Source: Ketobacter sp. MCCC 1A13808 (lineage in GTDB: Bacteria; Pseudomonadota; Gammaproteobacteria; Pseudomonadales; Ketobacteraceae). Taken from it: a stretch of 64,000 bases of DNA. This document shows positions 54,292-62,771 of the stretch, piece after piece (within the stretch, counting starts at the first letter, position 1; every line of letters starts with the position of its first letter). The translations under genes and the position numbers were made by a program. Location: contig NZ_VRKW01000001.1 of assembly GCF_009746715.1 (NCBI RefSeq), positions 744,001-808,000 on the forward strand, in the 5' to 3' direction. Below the pieces are notes generated by a model that made no database searches, was not told the DNA's origin, and was given only the letters and a program-made list of their open reading frames with translations.

Positions 54292-56250
54292 TTATTTGGT
54301 ATCGCACGATATCGTGACACCTCTAGCACTCAAGATTCCACACATTTCGTTTGCTATTTTCATTGCTTTTTGATCACTAGCAAAATCAGACTCAAACCCC
54401 CTAAGCTCTGCCTTCGCCTGAACTAAATCAGGAGATGTAACATAGTAATATAACAACCCCTTTCTCAGCATAAAGTCCTTCGGGTTTTGACTCAGACCTG
54501 AAGTTAAAGATTCGACCACTAATTCTGGGTCATTCTTTATTCGTGCGTAGTAAGATGCCTTCAGCCCTACTAATTGCGATCGATCACCCCTAGTTAAGTT
54601 TTTATTATCTAATGTGGCATCAATTAGCTGCGTATAAAAAGGAGAAAGTGCCGAGCACTGCTCTGCAACAATACAGTCCTGCATTACATCGAGGGCAACA
54701 ATTGTTGAGGTGGGCAATTTATCTCCCCTTAATTTAGCGGCTAACTTGTCTACGTCTTCGGTCACATCGTCACCTGTTAACGCCTTGACTCTTAACATAC
54801 CGAACCATGGTAGCAAGTCATATTTCGATAAAGAAATTGCTTCTTGAAAGCTCTTAATAGACAATTTCAAATAGTTCTTATTTCCGTGTTTCAAACCCAC
54901 CAAGAAATATATTCTTCCCATCTGATATCGTGCACGAACCGATCCGGGGTGATGGTCAATTTCTGCTAACGCATGGCTCACTAAATTATTCCACTCCAAA
55001 AGCCTAAGAAACAATATAGAGCTACTGAATACAAAGAAAATAGATATAGAAAAAGCGATAAGAAATTTAGATCTAATTTTTTTTTCAATTTGAATAAAAA
55101 CGCCCAGGATTGAAAGCAATATGCCTATAGTAGCTATATAATTTCGATGTTCGTGCACCATCTCAAGTGAAACTACCGTAGATTCAAGAATGTGCCAACA
55201 AAAAAACCAAAATACACCAAACGAGAACAACCTGTTTTGGTGCCTAATTACAAATGCTAAGAAGAGAAGAGCCGAGATCAATATGACTGAAAGAAGAGTA
55301 GATATAGGGTTTAGCAGGCTATGTGAAACTAAAAAGTCATCATGATACAACCCAAGTGCAATATTTGACGGGAGAATAATTTGGGATATGTAAAATACAA
55401 TAACTCTACTTTGCGTAAGCAATCTCTCCACTAAGTCAAAAGGTCTATGTGTATATTCTCCAATAATAACTGACGGATTAAAAAGTAAAATAGCGATAGT
55501 TGTTATCACAACCATAACGAAAACACTCGTCATAATGCGCCAATTGACAATCTCATTCTTGCAATTTCTTGAAAACAAAAGTGATTCCATCAGATAGATA
55601 GCGAGGCCAATTAGCACGTAAGTTTCTTTGCATAAAACCGCAAACACAAAGCATACAAAAAATAGCATCGCCCAAATCACAATAAATTTTTGATCTTGCT
55701 CCAGCCTCCGCCTAAAATTCAACCAACACACCATCGAGGTCAAAGCAAACAGGCCTCCCATACTTACCATCCGCTGAACGACATAGAGAACAGAGGTAAG
55801 GTTTATTGGTAAGAGAGACCAATATAAAGCTACGCCTAGAGACAGGTATGTGACATTTTTCTGAAATTCCAACCGTCTCAAAACTAGACTGACCAAGAAG
55901 AAAGTAAGCACAGCATTCAAAGAGTGTATAAATATGTTCGCCAGCTTGAAACTTAATACATCCTCACCGAAAAAATAATAGTTCAAAGCAAAAGACAACA
56001 TCACCACAGGCCTTCTCAAAGGACCCGCCCCAGTAGATAGTGCTGCTTGCTCCAGGCTATGGAAGTCAATACTCGTTAATTTTAAGAAATCATTTCTAAC
56101 GATGTTAATGCCATCGTCAAATTCAAAGCCACCCGGCAATCCAATGCAATACATTCCAAAAGGGATCAAAAACAATAAAAACAAAAGCACAACGAGAAAG
56201 GGAGAGGCAAGCCCCTCCCTTTTTACATTAACCAAACTTAACTTGTACAA
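54292..56250 (-). CDS. GT-C-like membrane protein with C-terminal TPR region
   Basis: A 652-residue protein with about eleven to twelve helices in the first 410 residues and a soluble C-terminal half with TPR-like helices (RYQMGRIYFLVG, LKLSIKSFQEAISLSKYDL). The first periplasmic loop has FEFDDGINIVRNDF, an Asp-Asp pair placed like the catalytic acid of GT-C enzymes, and RRPVVMLSFALNYYFFG recalls TMTC/PMT proteins. It is therefore a likely lipid-sugar-dependent transferase. As the first gene after pilA, it may glycosylate pilin. The start is uncertain: a TTG at 56250 is used here, but a hairpin lies over the first codons. Confidence 0.72.
   Translation of the reverse strand: MYKLSLVNVKREGLASPFLVVLLFLLFLIPFGMYCIGLPGGFEFDDGINIVRNDFLKLTSIDFHSLEQAALSTGAGPLRRPVVMLSFALNYYFFGEDVLSFKLANIFIHSLNAVLTFFLVSLVLRRLEFQKNVTYLSLGVALYWSLLPINLTSVLYVVQRMVSMGGLFALTSMVCWLNFRRRLEQDQKFIVIWAMLFFVCFVFAVLCKETYVLIGLAIYLMESLLFSRNCKNEIVNWRIMTSVFVMVVITTIAILLFNPSVIIGEYTHRPFDLVERLLTQSRVIVFYISQIILPSNIALGLYHDDFLVSHSLLNPISTLLSVILISALLFLAFVIRHQNRLFSFGVFWFFCWHILESTVVSLEMVHEHRNYIATIGILLSILGVFIQIEKKIRSKFLIAFSISIFFVFSSSILFLRLLEWNNLVSHALAEIDHHPGSVRARYQMGRIYFLVGLKHGNKNYLKLSIKSFQEAISLSKYDLLPWFGMLRVKALTGDDVTEDVDKLAAKLRGDKLPTSTIVALDVMQDCIVAEQCSALSPFYTQLIDATLDNKNLTRGDRSQLVGLKASYYARIKNDPELVVESLTSGLSQNPKDFMLRKGLLYYYVTSPDLVQAKAELRGFESDFASDQKAMKIANEMCGILSARGVTISCDTK
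56197..56222 (-). terminator. hairpin between pilA and the GT-C gene
   Basis: An eleven-pair stem (AAAGGGAGGGG with CCTCTCCCTTT on the minus strand, one G-T pair) with a four-base loop. It lies 44 bases after the pilA stop, at the 5' end of the next gene. The T-run on the minus strand is short, so it may only lower read-through from pilA rather than stop it. Confidence 0.4.
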
Positions 56251-56265
56251 CCGGGGCGCGCCGAA

Positions 56266-56697
56266 TTAACGACACTCTGAAGGTAAATATTTAGCTTCAA
56301 TATTAGTTGTTTGGCATACCCACTGAATTCCACCAGCAGTCGTCATAGCACTCAATTGATACTGATCGCCTTGCACATTTGTTGGTAGACCCGTCGCAGC
56401 CATCGTAATAGTGATGACGCCACCAGCTTGACCAACACTTCTGACCGCATTGCCACGTATCGAAGTAGCAGATGGTAGACCAATCGATGCATTCGAAGCC
56501 ATAAATCTGCCTTCAGATGCCCAGGTCTCTGCTACAGCTGTCTTAGCCGCTGCAGCCAAACTCAAGCCTTCGGAAACTTTCGCCCGGACTGTGTAATCTT
56601 GGTACGCAGGAATGGCAACTGCTGCCAGGATACCGATGATCGCAACCACAATCATCAATTCAATTAGAGTAAAACCTTGTTGTACTTGCTTCTTCAT
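56266..56697 (-). CDS. pilA: type IV major pilin
   Basis: Prepilin of 143 residues with the short leader MKKQVQQG and cleavage before [20 protein letters not shown], the class IVa pattern with Glu5 in mature numbering. [17 protein letters not shown] continues the alpha-1 helix. Two C-terminal cysteines (WVCQ and SECR) form the D-loop. The ATG at 56697 has GGGAG seven bases upstream; longer in-frame starts are ruled out because they lie in the sigma-54 promoter. PilD processes it and PilB/PilC assemble it. Downstream genes may glycosylate it. Confidence 0.95.
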   Translation of the reverse strand: MKKQVQQGFTLIELMIVVAIIGILAAVAIPAYQDYTVRAKVSEGLSLAAAAKTAVAETWASEGRFMASNASIGLPSATSIRGNAVRSVGQAGGVITITMAATGLPTNVQGDQYQLSAMTTAGGIQWVCQTTNIEAKYLPSECR

Positions 56698-56776
56698 TGC
56701 ATTTCTCCCGAAATACGAGTGTGGTATGTTTAAAACAATTGACATCGGCACCGAGCCAACCAACTGTTTTAAGCTA

Positions 56777-56792
56777 AGCACAGGCTATGCCA
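56777..56792 (-). promoter_or_regulatory. sigma-54 promoter of pilA
   Basis: On the minus strand TGGCATAGCCTGTGCT keeps the -24 GG and -12 GC at exact spacing and differs from the TGGCAC-N5-TTGC consensus at two less critical bases. Transcription would start about 70 bases before the pilA ATG. Pilin genes of pseudomonads are RpoN/PilR controlled, so the same scheme is expected here. Confidence 0.7.
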
Positions 56793-57037
56793 TTTTCAAG
56801 AATCCAAGCAACGTCATAAAGATCAGCACCTTGCCCGATCAGAAAACCACCACCTCGATGCAACCACACACATCTTTCGACATAACCTGACAATATTTGT
56901 CACTTTGGATTTCCGACTAAATTCTTTCGAAAGACCATGTTTGATCTACTATTAAAAAAGAATCAATATACAGCACACCATGCCTACACCGTATTGCAAT
57001 CAACCAATTATGAGTTTTAATTTGTGGCGTATCGCAG

Positions 57038-58744
57038 ATGAATACAGCATTTAATCTAAGTGGCTTAGCTAAAAAGCTTCTAAACGAAGGTTTAGTCCAA
57101 GAGGAAACTATTAAAACGGCATCTGAAACTGCCCAAAAGCAAAAAATCCCTCTAGTAACGTATTTAGTTCAGAACAGTATTCTCTCGGCAAGAGCTATAG
57201 CAAATGCAGCAGCAGAAGAGTTTGGTACTCCTATTATAGAACTTGATGCCCTATCTCCTGATGCACTACCTAAGGAATTAGTGAACGAGAAGCTTGTACG
57301 GAAGCACAGGGCGCTACCCATTTTCAAACGAGGCACGCGCTTATATATCGCTGTTGTTGATCCCACAAACCTCCAAGCATTGGATGAAATCAAGTTCAAT
57401 ACCGGGCTTAACACAGAGGCGGTGATAGTCGATGAGGATAAATTAGATAGGGCAATCGACAAATACCTGGAAAGCCAAGATTCAGGATTTAGTGATCTGG
57501 GTGATTCTGATCTAGATGACCTGGATATTGAAGCTGGCACTGAAGAGGACAGTAAGGATGTCGCAGCAGATGCTGCAGATGATGCTCCGATTGTCCGTTT
57601 CGTGAACAAGATATTACTAGATGCGATCAAACTTGGAGCCTCTGATATCCACTTCGAGCCATATGAGAAAGCATACAGAATCAGGCTGCGTGCCGATGGC
57701 ATACTGCAAGAAGTCGCCCGCCCTCCCATCAACTTTGCGACTAAGCTAGCTGCCCGACTAAAGGTTATGTCGCAGCTGGATATATCTGAAAGACGAATCC
57801 CTCAAGATGGTCGTATAAAACTGAAAATTTCAAAAACCCGTGCTATTGATTTCCGGGTAAATACACTACCGACTCTATTCGGTGAAAAAATTGTACTGCG
57901 GATTCTGGACCCAGATAGCGCTAAGTTAGGTATAGATGCGCTTGGGTACGAAGATGAACAGAAAAAGCTTTTCATGAATGCCCTTGAACAACCTCAAGGG
58001 ATGATACTGGTGACGGGCCCCACCGGTTCGGGCAAAACTGTTTCGCTATACACTGGTCTCAATATCCTAAACACCCCGGAGCGCAATATATCAACTGCCG
58101 AAGATCCTGCTGAAATCAATCTGGAAGGCATTAATCAAGTCAACGTTAACAACAAAGTGGGCCTGAACTTTGGTTCCGCTTTGCGGGCATTTCTACGACA
58201 AGACCCCGACATCGTCATGGTGGGGGAGATTCGAGACCTGGAAACAGCAGAAATCGCCATCAAAGCGGCTCAAACCGGGCACCTGGTGTTATCAACCCTC
58301 CACACCAATAGCGCCCCCGAAACCTTAACCCGCTTACGCAACATGGGGGTGCCCGCGTTTAACATTGCAACCTCTGTTTCACTGATTATTGCCCAGCGGC
58401 TGGCCCGGCGACTGTGCAAATCCTGTAAAAAGCCCGTGGATCTGCCTAAAGAGACGCTTATAGCTGAAGGTTTTAAAGAAGATGAAATAGGATCCTTTAC
58501 CATCTATGGACCCAATGGTTGTGACAAATGTGTGAACGGGTACAAGGGTCGGGTGGGTATTTATGAGGTCGTTAAGATAACGGATTCTATTTCAAGGATT
58601 ATAATGGAAGATGGTAATGCAATTGAGATTGCAGACGCTGCTCGCGAAGCAGGTTTCAACGACCTCCGTCTAAGCGGTTTAAAGAAAGTCAAAGATGGTC
58701 TTACCAGCCTTGAAGAAGTTAACCGAGTAACAACGGGACATTAA
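57038..58744 (+). CDS. pilB: type IV pilus assembly ATPase
   Basis: Hexameric cytoplasmic ATPase that powers pilus extension, 568 residues. The N-terminal GspE/MshE domain (residues 1-150) has LLNEGLVQEETI and PLVTYLVQNSILSA. Walker A is GPTGSGKTVSLY near residues 327-338, then the Asp box, Walker B (VMVGEIRDLETAEIA) and His box TGHLVLSTLHTNSAPET. A zinc-binding tetracysteine pattern (CKSC, CDKC) lies near residues 465-500. It is divergent from pilA and heads pilBCD. Confidence 0.96.
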   Translation: MNTAFNLSGLAKKLLNEGLVQEETIKTASETAQKQKIPLVTYLVQNSILSARAIANAAAEEFGTPIIELDALSPDALPKELVNEKLVRKHRALPIFKRGTRLYIAVVDPTNLQALDEIKFNTGLNTEAVIVDEDKLDRAIDKYLESQDSGFSDLGDSDLDDLDIEAGTEEDSKDVAADAADDAPIVRFVNKILLDAIKLGASDIHFEPYEKAYRIRLRADGILQEVARPPINFATKLAARLKVMSQLDISERRIPQDGRIKLKISKTRAIDFRVNTLPTLFGEKIVLRILDPDSAKLGIDALGYEDEQKKLFMNALEQPQGMILVTGPTGSGKTVSLYTGLNILNTPERNISTAEDPAEINLEGINQVNVNNKVGLNFGSALRAFLRQDPDIVMVGEIRDLETAEIAIKAAQTGHLVLSTLHTNSAPETLTRLRNMGVPAFNIATSVSLIIAQRLARRLCKSCKKPVDLPKETLIAEGFKEDEIGSFTIYGPNGCDKCVNGYKGRVGIYEVVKITDSISRIIMEDGNAIEIADAAREAGFNDLRLSGLKKVKDGLTSLEEVNRVTTGH

Positions 58745-58746
58745 GT

Positions 58747-60003
58747 ATGGCTACGGCAACCCAAGCACAACCAAAGACAGCAAAAAAGGCAGCCCCGCCG
58801 AAAGTTCAGGTGTTTCTATGGGATGGAACAGACAAAAAAGGCAATAAGGTGAAAGGCGAGTTATCAGGCACCAATATGACCCTGATAAAAGCCGAACTTC
58901 GCAAACAGGGTATTGTCGCCAAGAAAGTAAGAAAGAAACCAGCCTCTTTATTTGGACCGAAGAAAAAGAAGATTACGCCAATGGATGTCGCAGTATTTAC
59001 TCGGCAATTGGCGACTATGATGAAAGCGGGTGTACCGCTGGTGCAGTCCTTTGAGATTGTAGCCGATGGACATGACAACCCATCAATGCGCGATCTTCTG
59101 CTTAAAATAAAAGGCGACATTGAGGGGGGTAACAATCTCGCCAATTCTCTGGCGGCCCATCCGGCTTATTTCGATGATCTTTTTGTAAGCTTGGTGGATT
59201 CCGGCGAACAATCCGGTGCACTGGAAACGATGCTCGACCGGATTGCGATATATAAAGAAAAAACCGAGGCACTGAAAGCCAAAATCAAAAAAGCTATTAA
59301 ATATCCAATCGCTGTCGTGATTGTCGCTTGTATAGTTACCGCTATTCTTCTACTGAAAGTCGTACCTGTATTCCAAGAGCTATTCGCCGGATTCGGCGCA
59401 GAACTTCCTGCATTCACACAAATGGTCATCAATATTTCGGAATGGTTGCAGGAATGGTGGATAATTTTAATTGTCATAATGATTGCGATAGGCTTCACTT
59501 TCGCAGAAGCAAAAAAGCGCTCACCGGCATTCGTAGACTTCCTAGATCGCCTGGCCCTCAAAGCCCCCGTCGTAGGCGATATTCTTTTTAAAGCCACTAT
59601 CGCCCGCTTCGGCCGCACGCTCGCCACCACCTTCGCCGCCGGGGTTCCGCTGGTGGATGCACTCGAATCCGTCGCAGGCGCAACCGGTAACGTTGTCTAC
59701 CGGAATGCCGTTAATAAAATACGCGAAGAAGTCTCAAGCGGCACACAACTAAACTTCTCCATGAGAGCCACAGGCGTATTCCCTGCAATGGCCGTTCAAA
59801 TGACGGCTATCGGTGAAGAATCCGGCGCCCTCGACACCATGCTGGATAAAGTGGCAACGTATTACGAAGATGAAGTGGACAATGCTGTAGACGGGCTCAC
59901 AAGCTTACTGGAGCCCATTATCATGGCCGTGCTCGGCGTACTAGTTGGTGGCCTGATCATCGCCATGTACCTCCCCATCTTCCAGCTGGGCTCTGTTGTA
60001 TAA
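58747..60003 (+). CDS. pilC: type IV pilus inner-membrane platform protein
   Basis: Platform protein of the pilus machine, 418 residues, with the two GspF-type repeats. The N-terminal cytoplasmic tail is lysine/alanine rich, then VAVFTRQLATMMKAGVPLVQSF starts repeat one and ARFGRTLATTFAAGVPLVDAL starts repeat two. Three transmembrane helices are visible, near residues 190-215, 235-255 and 390-412. It couples PilB motion to pilin assembly. It starts two bases after the pilB stop codon. Confidence 0.95.
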   Translation: MATATQAQPKTAKKAAPPKVQVFLWDGTDKKGNKVKGELSGTNMTLIKAELRKQGIVAKKVRKKPASLFGPKKKKITPMDVAVFTRQLATMMKAGVPLVQSFEIVADGHDNPSMRDLLLKIKGDIEGGNNLANSLAAHPAYFDDLFVSLVDSGEQSGALETMLDRIAIYKEKTEALKAKIKKAIKYPIAVVIVACIVTAILLLKVVPVFQELFAGFGAELPAFTQMVINISEWLQEWWIILIVIMIAIGFTFAEAKKRSPAFVDFLDRLALKAPVVGDILFKATIARFGRTLATTFAAGVPLVDALESVAGATGNVVYRNAVNKIREEVSSGTQLNFSMRATGVFPAMAVQMTAIGEESGALDTMLDKVATYYEDEVDNAVDGLTSLLEPIIMAVLGVLVGGLIIAMYLPIFQLGSVV

Positions 60004-60020
60004 GGAACAAATTCGCTCCA

Positions 60021-60929
60021 ATGCAAAATCCTGTATTTTCATATCTATCCAGTAACCCCGACTATTTCGCCGGGGTTATTTTTTTATTCGGGCTGATTTT
60101 CGGCAGTTTTTTCAATGTCATAATTTACCGATTGCCGATTATTATGCAGCTGGAATGGTTGGATAACTGCCGGGATTTTATCGAAGAAATGTTCGGCAAA
60201 GTACCGCAAGACATTCAGCAACACCCGGAGAAACTACCCAAACCTCCATTTAATATTGCCAAGCCGGATTCTACCTGCCCCCAGTGTGGCCATCTGATCC
60301 GATGGTACGAGAATATCCCGCTGTTTAGCTATCTGGCGTTGAAGGGTAAGTGCAGCCAATGTAAAACCCGGATTTCGCCCCGTTACCCGATTATTGAATT
60401 GCTCACTGGTGTGGCCTCAGGGTTTATCGCTCTTCACTTTGGTTTTACCTGGGAGGCAGCCGCTGCGCTGGTTTTTACGTGGTGCCTGATTTGCCTGACC
60501 ATGATCGACTTCGACCACAAACTACTTCCGGATCAAATTACGTTGCCACTGATGTGGTTGGGTATTCTGTTGAATTTCTTTGGCATGTTCACCACCCTGG
60601 AAAGTTCGATTCTCGGGGCTGTGTTTGGCTACCTCAGTCTGTGGAGCCTTTATTGGCTATTCAAATTGCTGACGAAAAAAGAAGGTATGGGCTATGGGGA
60701 CTTCAAGCTGCTGGCGGCATTGGGTGCCTGGATGGGATGGCAGGATCTGCTATTAATCGTGGTGCTGTCCTCATTTGTCGGAGCGGCTTGCGGCATTACC
60801 CTGATCATTGCACAAGGCCGCGATAAAAACATTCCGATCCCGTTCGGGCCTTACCTGGCAGCAGCCGGTTGGATTGCGTTTATCTGGGGCCCGGAGCTGA
60901 CTAACACCTATCAACGGGCCATGATGTAA
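60021..60929 (+). CDS. pilD: prepilin peptidase/N-methyltransferase
   Basis: Inner-membrane aspartic protease that cleaves prepilin and methylates the new N-terminus. The 302-residue protein has FGSFFNVIIYRLP near the start, a zinc-type double CxxC (CPQCGHLIRW and CSQCKTRIS) and the two active-site aspartates in LTMIDFDHKLLPD and GYGDFKLLAALGAW. About eight helices are present. It is 17 bases after pilC and processes PilA and probably minor pilins. Confidence 0.95.
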   Translation: MQNPVFSYLSSNPDYFAGVIFLFGLIFGSFFNVIIYRLPIIMQLEWLDNCRDFIEEMFGKVPQDIQQHPEKLPKPPFNIAKPDSTCPQCGHLIRWYENIPLFSYLALKGKCSQCKTRISPRYPIIELLTGVASGFIALHFGFTWEAAAALVFTWCLICLTMIDFDHKLLPDQITLPLMWLGILLNFFGMFTTLESSILGAVFGYLSLWSLYWLFKLLTKKEGMGYGDFKLLAALGAWMGWQDLLLIVVLSSFVGAACGITLIIAQGRDKNIPIPFGPYLAAAGWIAFIWGPELTNTYQRAMM

Positions 60930-60994
60930 TCCGTTGCTATTTACTATCTGCGCCTTAACGGCAACAATAACCACTTTGCATTATTAATGACTGA

Positions 60995-61618
60995 GTGGAA
61001 ATGAATAAGTTTGTTGTAGGTGTCACCGGCGGCATCGGCAGCGGAAAAACCGCCGCAACGGATCGCTTTCAAAGTTTGGGAATCACCGTGGTGGATGCAG
61101 ACCTGGCATCGCGGGTGGTGGTTGAATCCGGTCGCCCCGCATTGAAAGCAATTGAAGAACACTTCGGCTCCGGTGTGATCGCCCCTGATGGTCAATTGGA
61201 TCGCCGCGCGTTACGCGAGATTGTGTTCGCGGATCCCGACGAGCGCAAATGGCTTGAGCGCCTGACCCACCCGCTGATCGCGCAGGAAATCCTTTCTCAA
61301 ATCCAAAGCAGCACCTCACCCTACACGATTCTGGTATCCCCCCTTCTATTGGAGGGCAACCAACATCAGATGGTCGATCGCATTCTGGTAATAGACGTTC
61401 CGCAAGATATTCAGATCAATCGTACCATTCGCCGGGATACAACAACTGAAGCGGGAGTTAAAGCGATCATTGCCGCTCAGATGCAGCGTCAGCAACGCTG
61501 CGAAAAAGCCGACGACATCATTGTGAATGACAAGGATCTCGCCAGTCTCCATGAGGCAATCGACCGCCTTCACACAACCTATCTTGATATGGCCAATGCG
61601 CGCCACAAGCAACTATAG
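60995..61618 (+). CDS. coaE: dephospho-CoA kinase
   Basis: Last step of coenzyme A synthesis, cytoplasmic. The 207-residue protein has the P-loop [16 protein letters not shown] near residues 9-24, [31 protein letters not shown] and the C-terminal [11 protein letters not shown]. All are standard for CoaE. The pilD-coaE-yacG order is shared with pseudomonads and many other gammaproteobacteria. Confidence 0.95.
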   Translation: MEMNKFVVGVTGGIGSGKTAATDRFQSLGITVVDADLASRVVVESGRPALKAIEEHFGSGVIAPDGQLDRRALREIVFADPDERKWLERLTHPLIAQEILSQIQSSTSPYTILVSPLLLEGNQHQMVDRILVIDVPQDIQINRTIRRDTTTEAGVKAIIAAQMQRQQRCEKADDIIVNDKDLASLHEAIDRLHTTYLDMANARHKQL

Positions 61619-61628
61619 AAGTCCGATT

Positions 61629-61820
61629 ATGGAAGTAAAATGCCCTACTTGTGAAAAAATGCTGGAATGGAGCGAGAAAAATCCATTTCGTCCTTTTTGC
61701 TCAGATCGCTGCAAGCTGATTGATTTAGGCGAGTGGGCCAGTGGTGAGCGCTACATTGCCGGCTCGCCGGATTGGTCGCTGCAGCAGGATGACAGCGGCG
61801 AAGATCCGTCACTGCATTGA
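61629..61820 (+). CDS. yacG: DNA gyrase inhibitor YacG (zinc-binding)
   Basis: Small zinc protein of 63 residues. Four cysteines in VKCPTCEKM and [16 protein letters not shown] hold the metal, and [10 protein letters not shown] is a conserved tail. YacG binds the GyrB C-terminus and inhibits gyrase in E. coli. The ATG at 61629 gives the normal family start; an in-frame ATG 102 bases upstream would run into coaE and is unlikely. Its 3' end overlaps the Nudix/ThiE-like gene by 12 bases. Confidence 0.92.
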   Translation: MEVKCPTCEKMLEWSEKNPFRPFCSDRCKLIDLGEWASGERYIAGSPDWSLQQDDSGEDPSLH

Positions 61821-62768
61821 CTTGGCCCACAATCCGGTAATGGCTGCGACGCCCTGGGCACCAGCCTCTAGGCACCAGTCCAGATGGCCGGCCTTCAGAC
61901 CGCCCAAAGCATAGACGGGCACCTTCGCATCACAAACCAGCTTAGCGAAGTCATCTTTGCCTAAACACGCTGCCCCGGGGTGGCTGCTAGTGGCAAATAC
62001 CGGGGACAGAGTGACAAAGTCCACACCCAAACGTTCTGCACAGGCAATTTGTTCTGCGCTATGACAAGAAGCGGACAACCAACGAACGCCTTCCGGCCGC
62101 CGCTGCATCGCTTGCAGATCACGGGAGGTAAGATGAATTCCATCGAATTCATTGGCATCCACACCCGCTATATCGCTGTTCACCAGCACCTCAACCCGGT
62201 AGCGGCTTTTCAATTCTCGAACACAACACTGTATCGCTTCCCATTGGCTTTGGGTCGCGGTTTTGGCCCGCAACTGGATCAGCTCCGCACCGGATGCCAC
62301 CGTGGCTTTCAGCTGATCAAGATAGGCGCTTAATGACGTGCCTACTTCCGGTGATATAACATAGCGCCGTGGCAGTTGTGCCGCCGTTACTATGGGCACA
62401 TTGGCGGCCGGGAACTCATAATCACCCAATTGCGATTTACAAACCCAGCGAATCTCCTGCCCTTCAAGACCTTGAGGGGGGCCGTGAAATTGAGTTACTT
62501 TCCAAACTTCCAACAACACTTTTTTGTCCGGATAATCGTGGCTGATCTTGATTAATGGCTCGGCGCGGGTGAACTCGAGATTCAACTCTTCTTTTAGCTC
62601 CCGTTGCAATGCAGGGAGAACCGATTCGCCCGGTTCCACTTTTCCTCCAGGAAACTCCCATTTTCCGCCTTGGTGCAAATGATCCGGACGTCTGGCCAAC
62701 AGTATTTGATGCTGCCGCCGATCAGCGTCTCCCTCAATTACCGCCGCGACGACATGGACTCGTTTCAT
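61809..62768 (-). CDS. Nudix hydrolase fused to thiamine-phosphate-synthase-like domain
   Basis: Two-domain protein of 319 residues. The N-terminal MutT-like domain (1-130) has the complete Nudix box, [20 protein letters not shown], expected to hydrolyse oxidised nucleotides such as 8-oxo-dGTP. The C-terminal domain (about 150-319) is a ThiE/TenI-like barrel, with [36 protein letters not shown] and [20 protein letters not shown]. This fusion is common in gammaproteobacteria. Whether the ThiE part makes thiamine phosphate is unclear. The ATG is three bases after the argJ stop. Confidence 0.9.
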   Translation of the reverse strand: MKRVHVVAAVIEGDADRRQHQILLARRPDHLHQGGKWEFPGGKVEPGESVLPALQRELKEELNLEFTRAEPLIKISHDYPDKKVLLEVWKVTQFHGPPQGLEGQEIRWVCKSQLGDYEFPAANVPIVTAAQLPRRYVISPEVGTSLSAYLDQLKATVASGAELIQLRAKTATQSQWEAIQCCVRELKSRYRVEVLVNSDIAGVDANEFDGIHLTSRDLQAMQRRPEGVRWLSASCHSAEQIACAERLGVDFVTLSPVFATSSHPGAACLGKDDFAKLVCDAKVPVYALGGLKAGHLDWCLEAGAQGVAAITGLWAKSMQ

Positions 62769-62771
62769 CAA

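Noticed and set aside
56698-56781. Longer N-terminus for PilA
   Set aside because: The extra residues cover the sigma-54 promoter and have no place before a prepilin leader; the ATG at 56697 has a good ribosome site.
61527-61628. Longer YacG beginning inside coaE
   Set aside because: The extra 34 residues are coaE sequence in another frame; YacG proteins begin just before the first CxxC.
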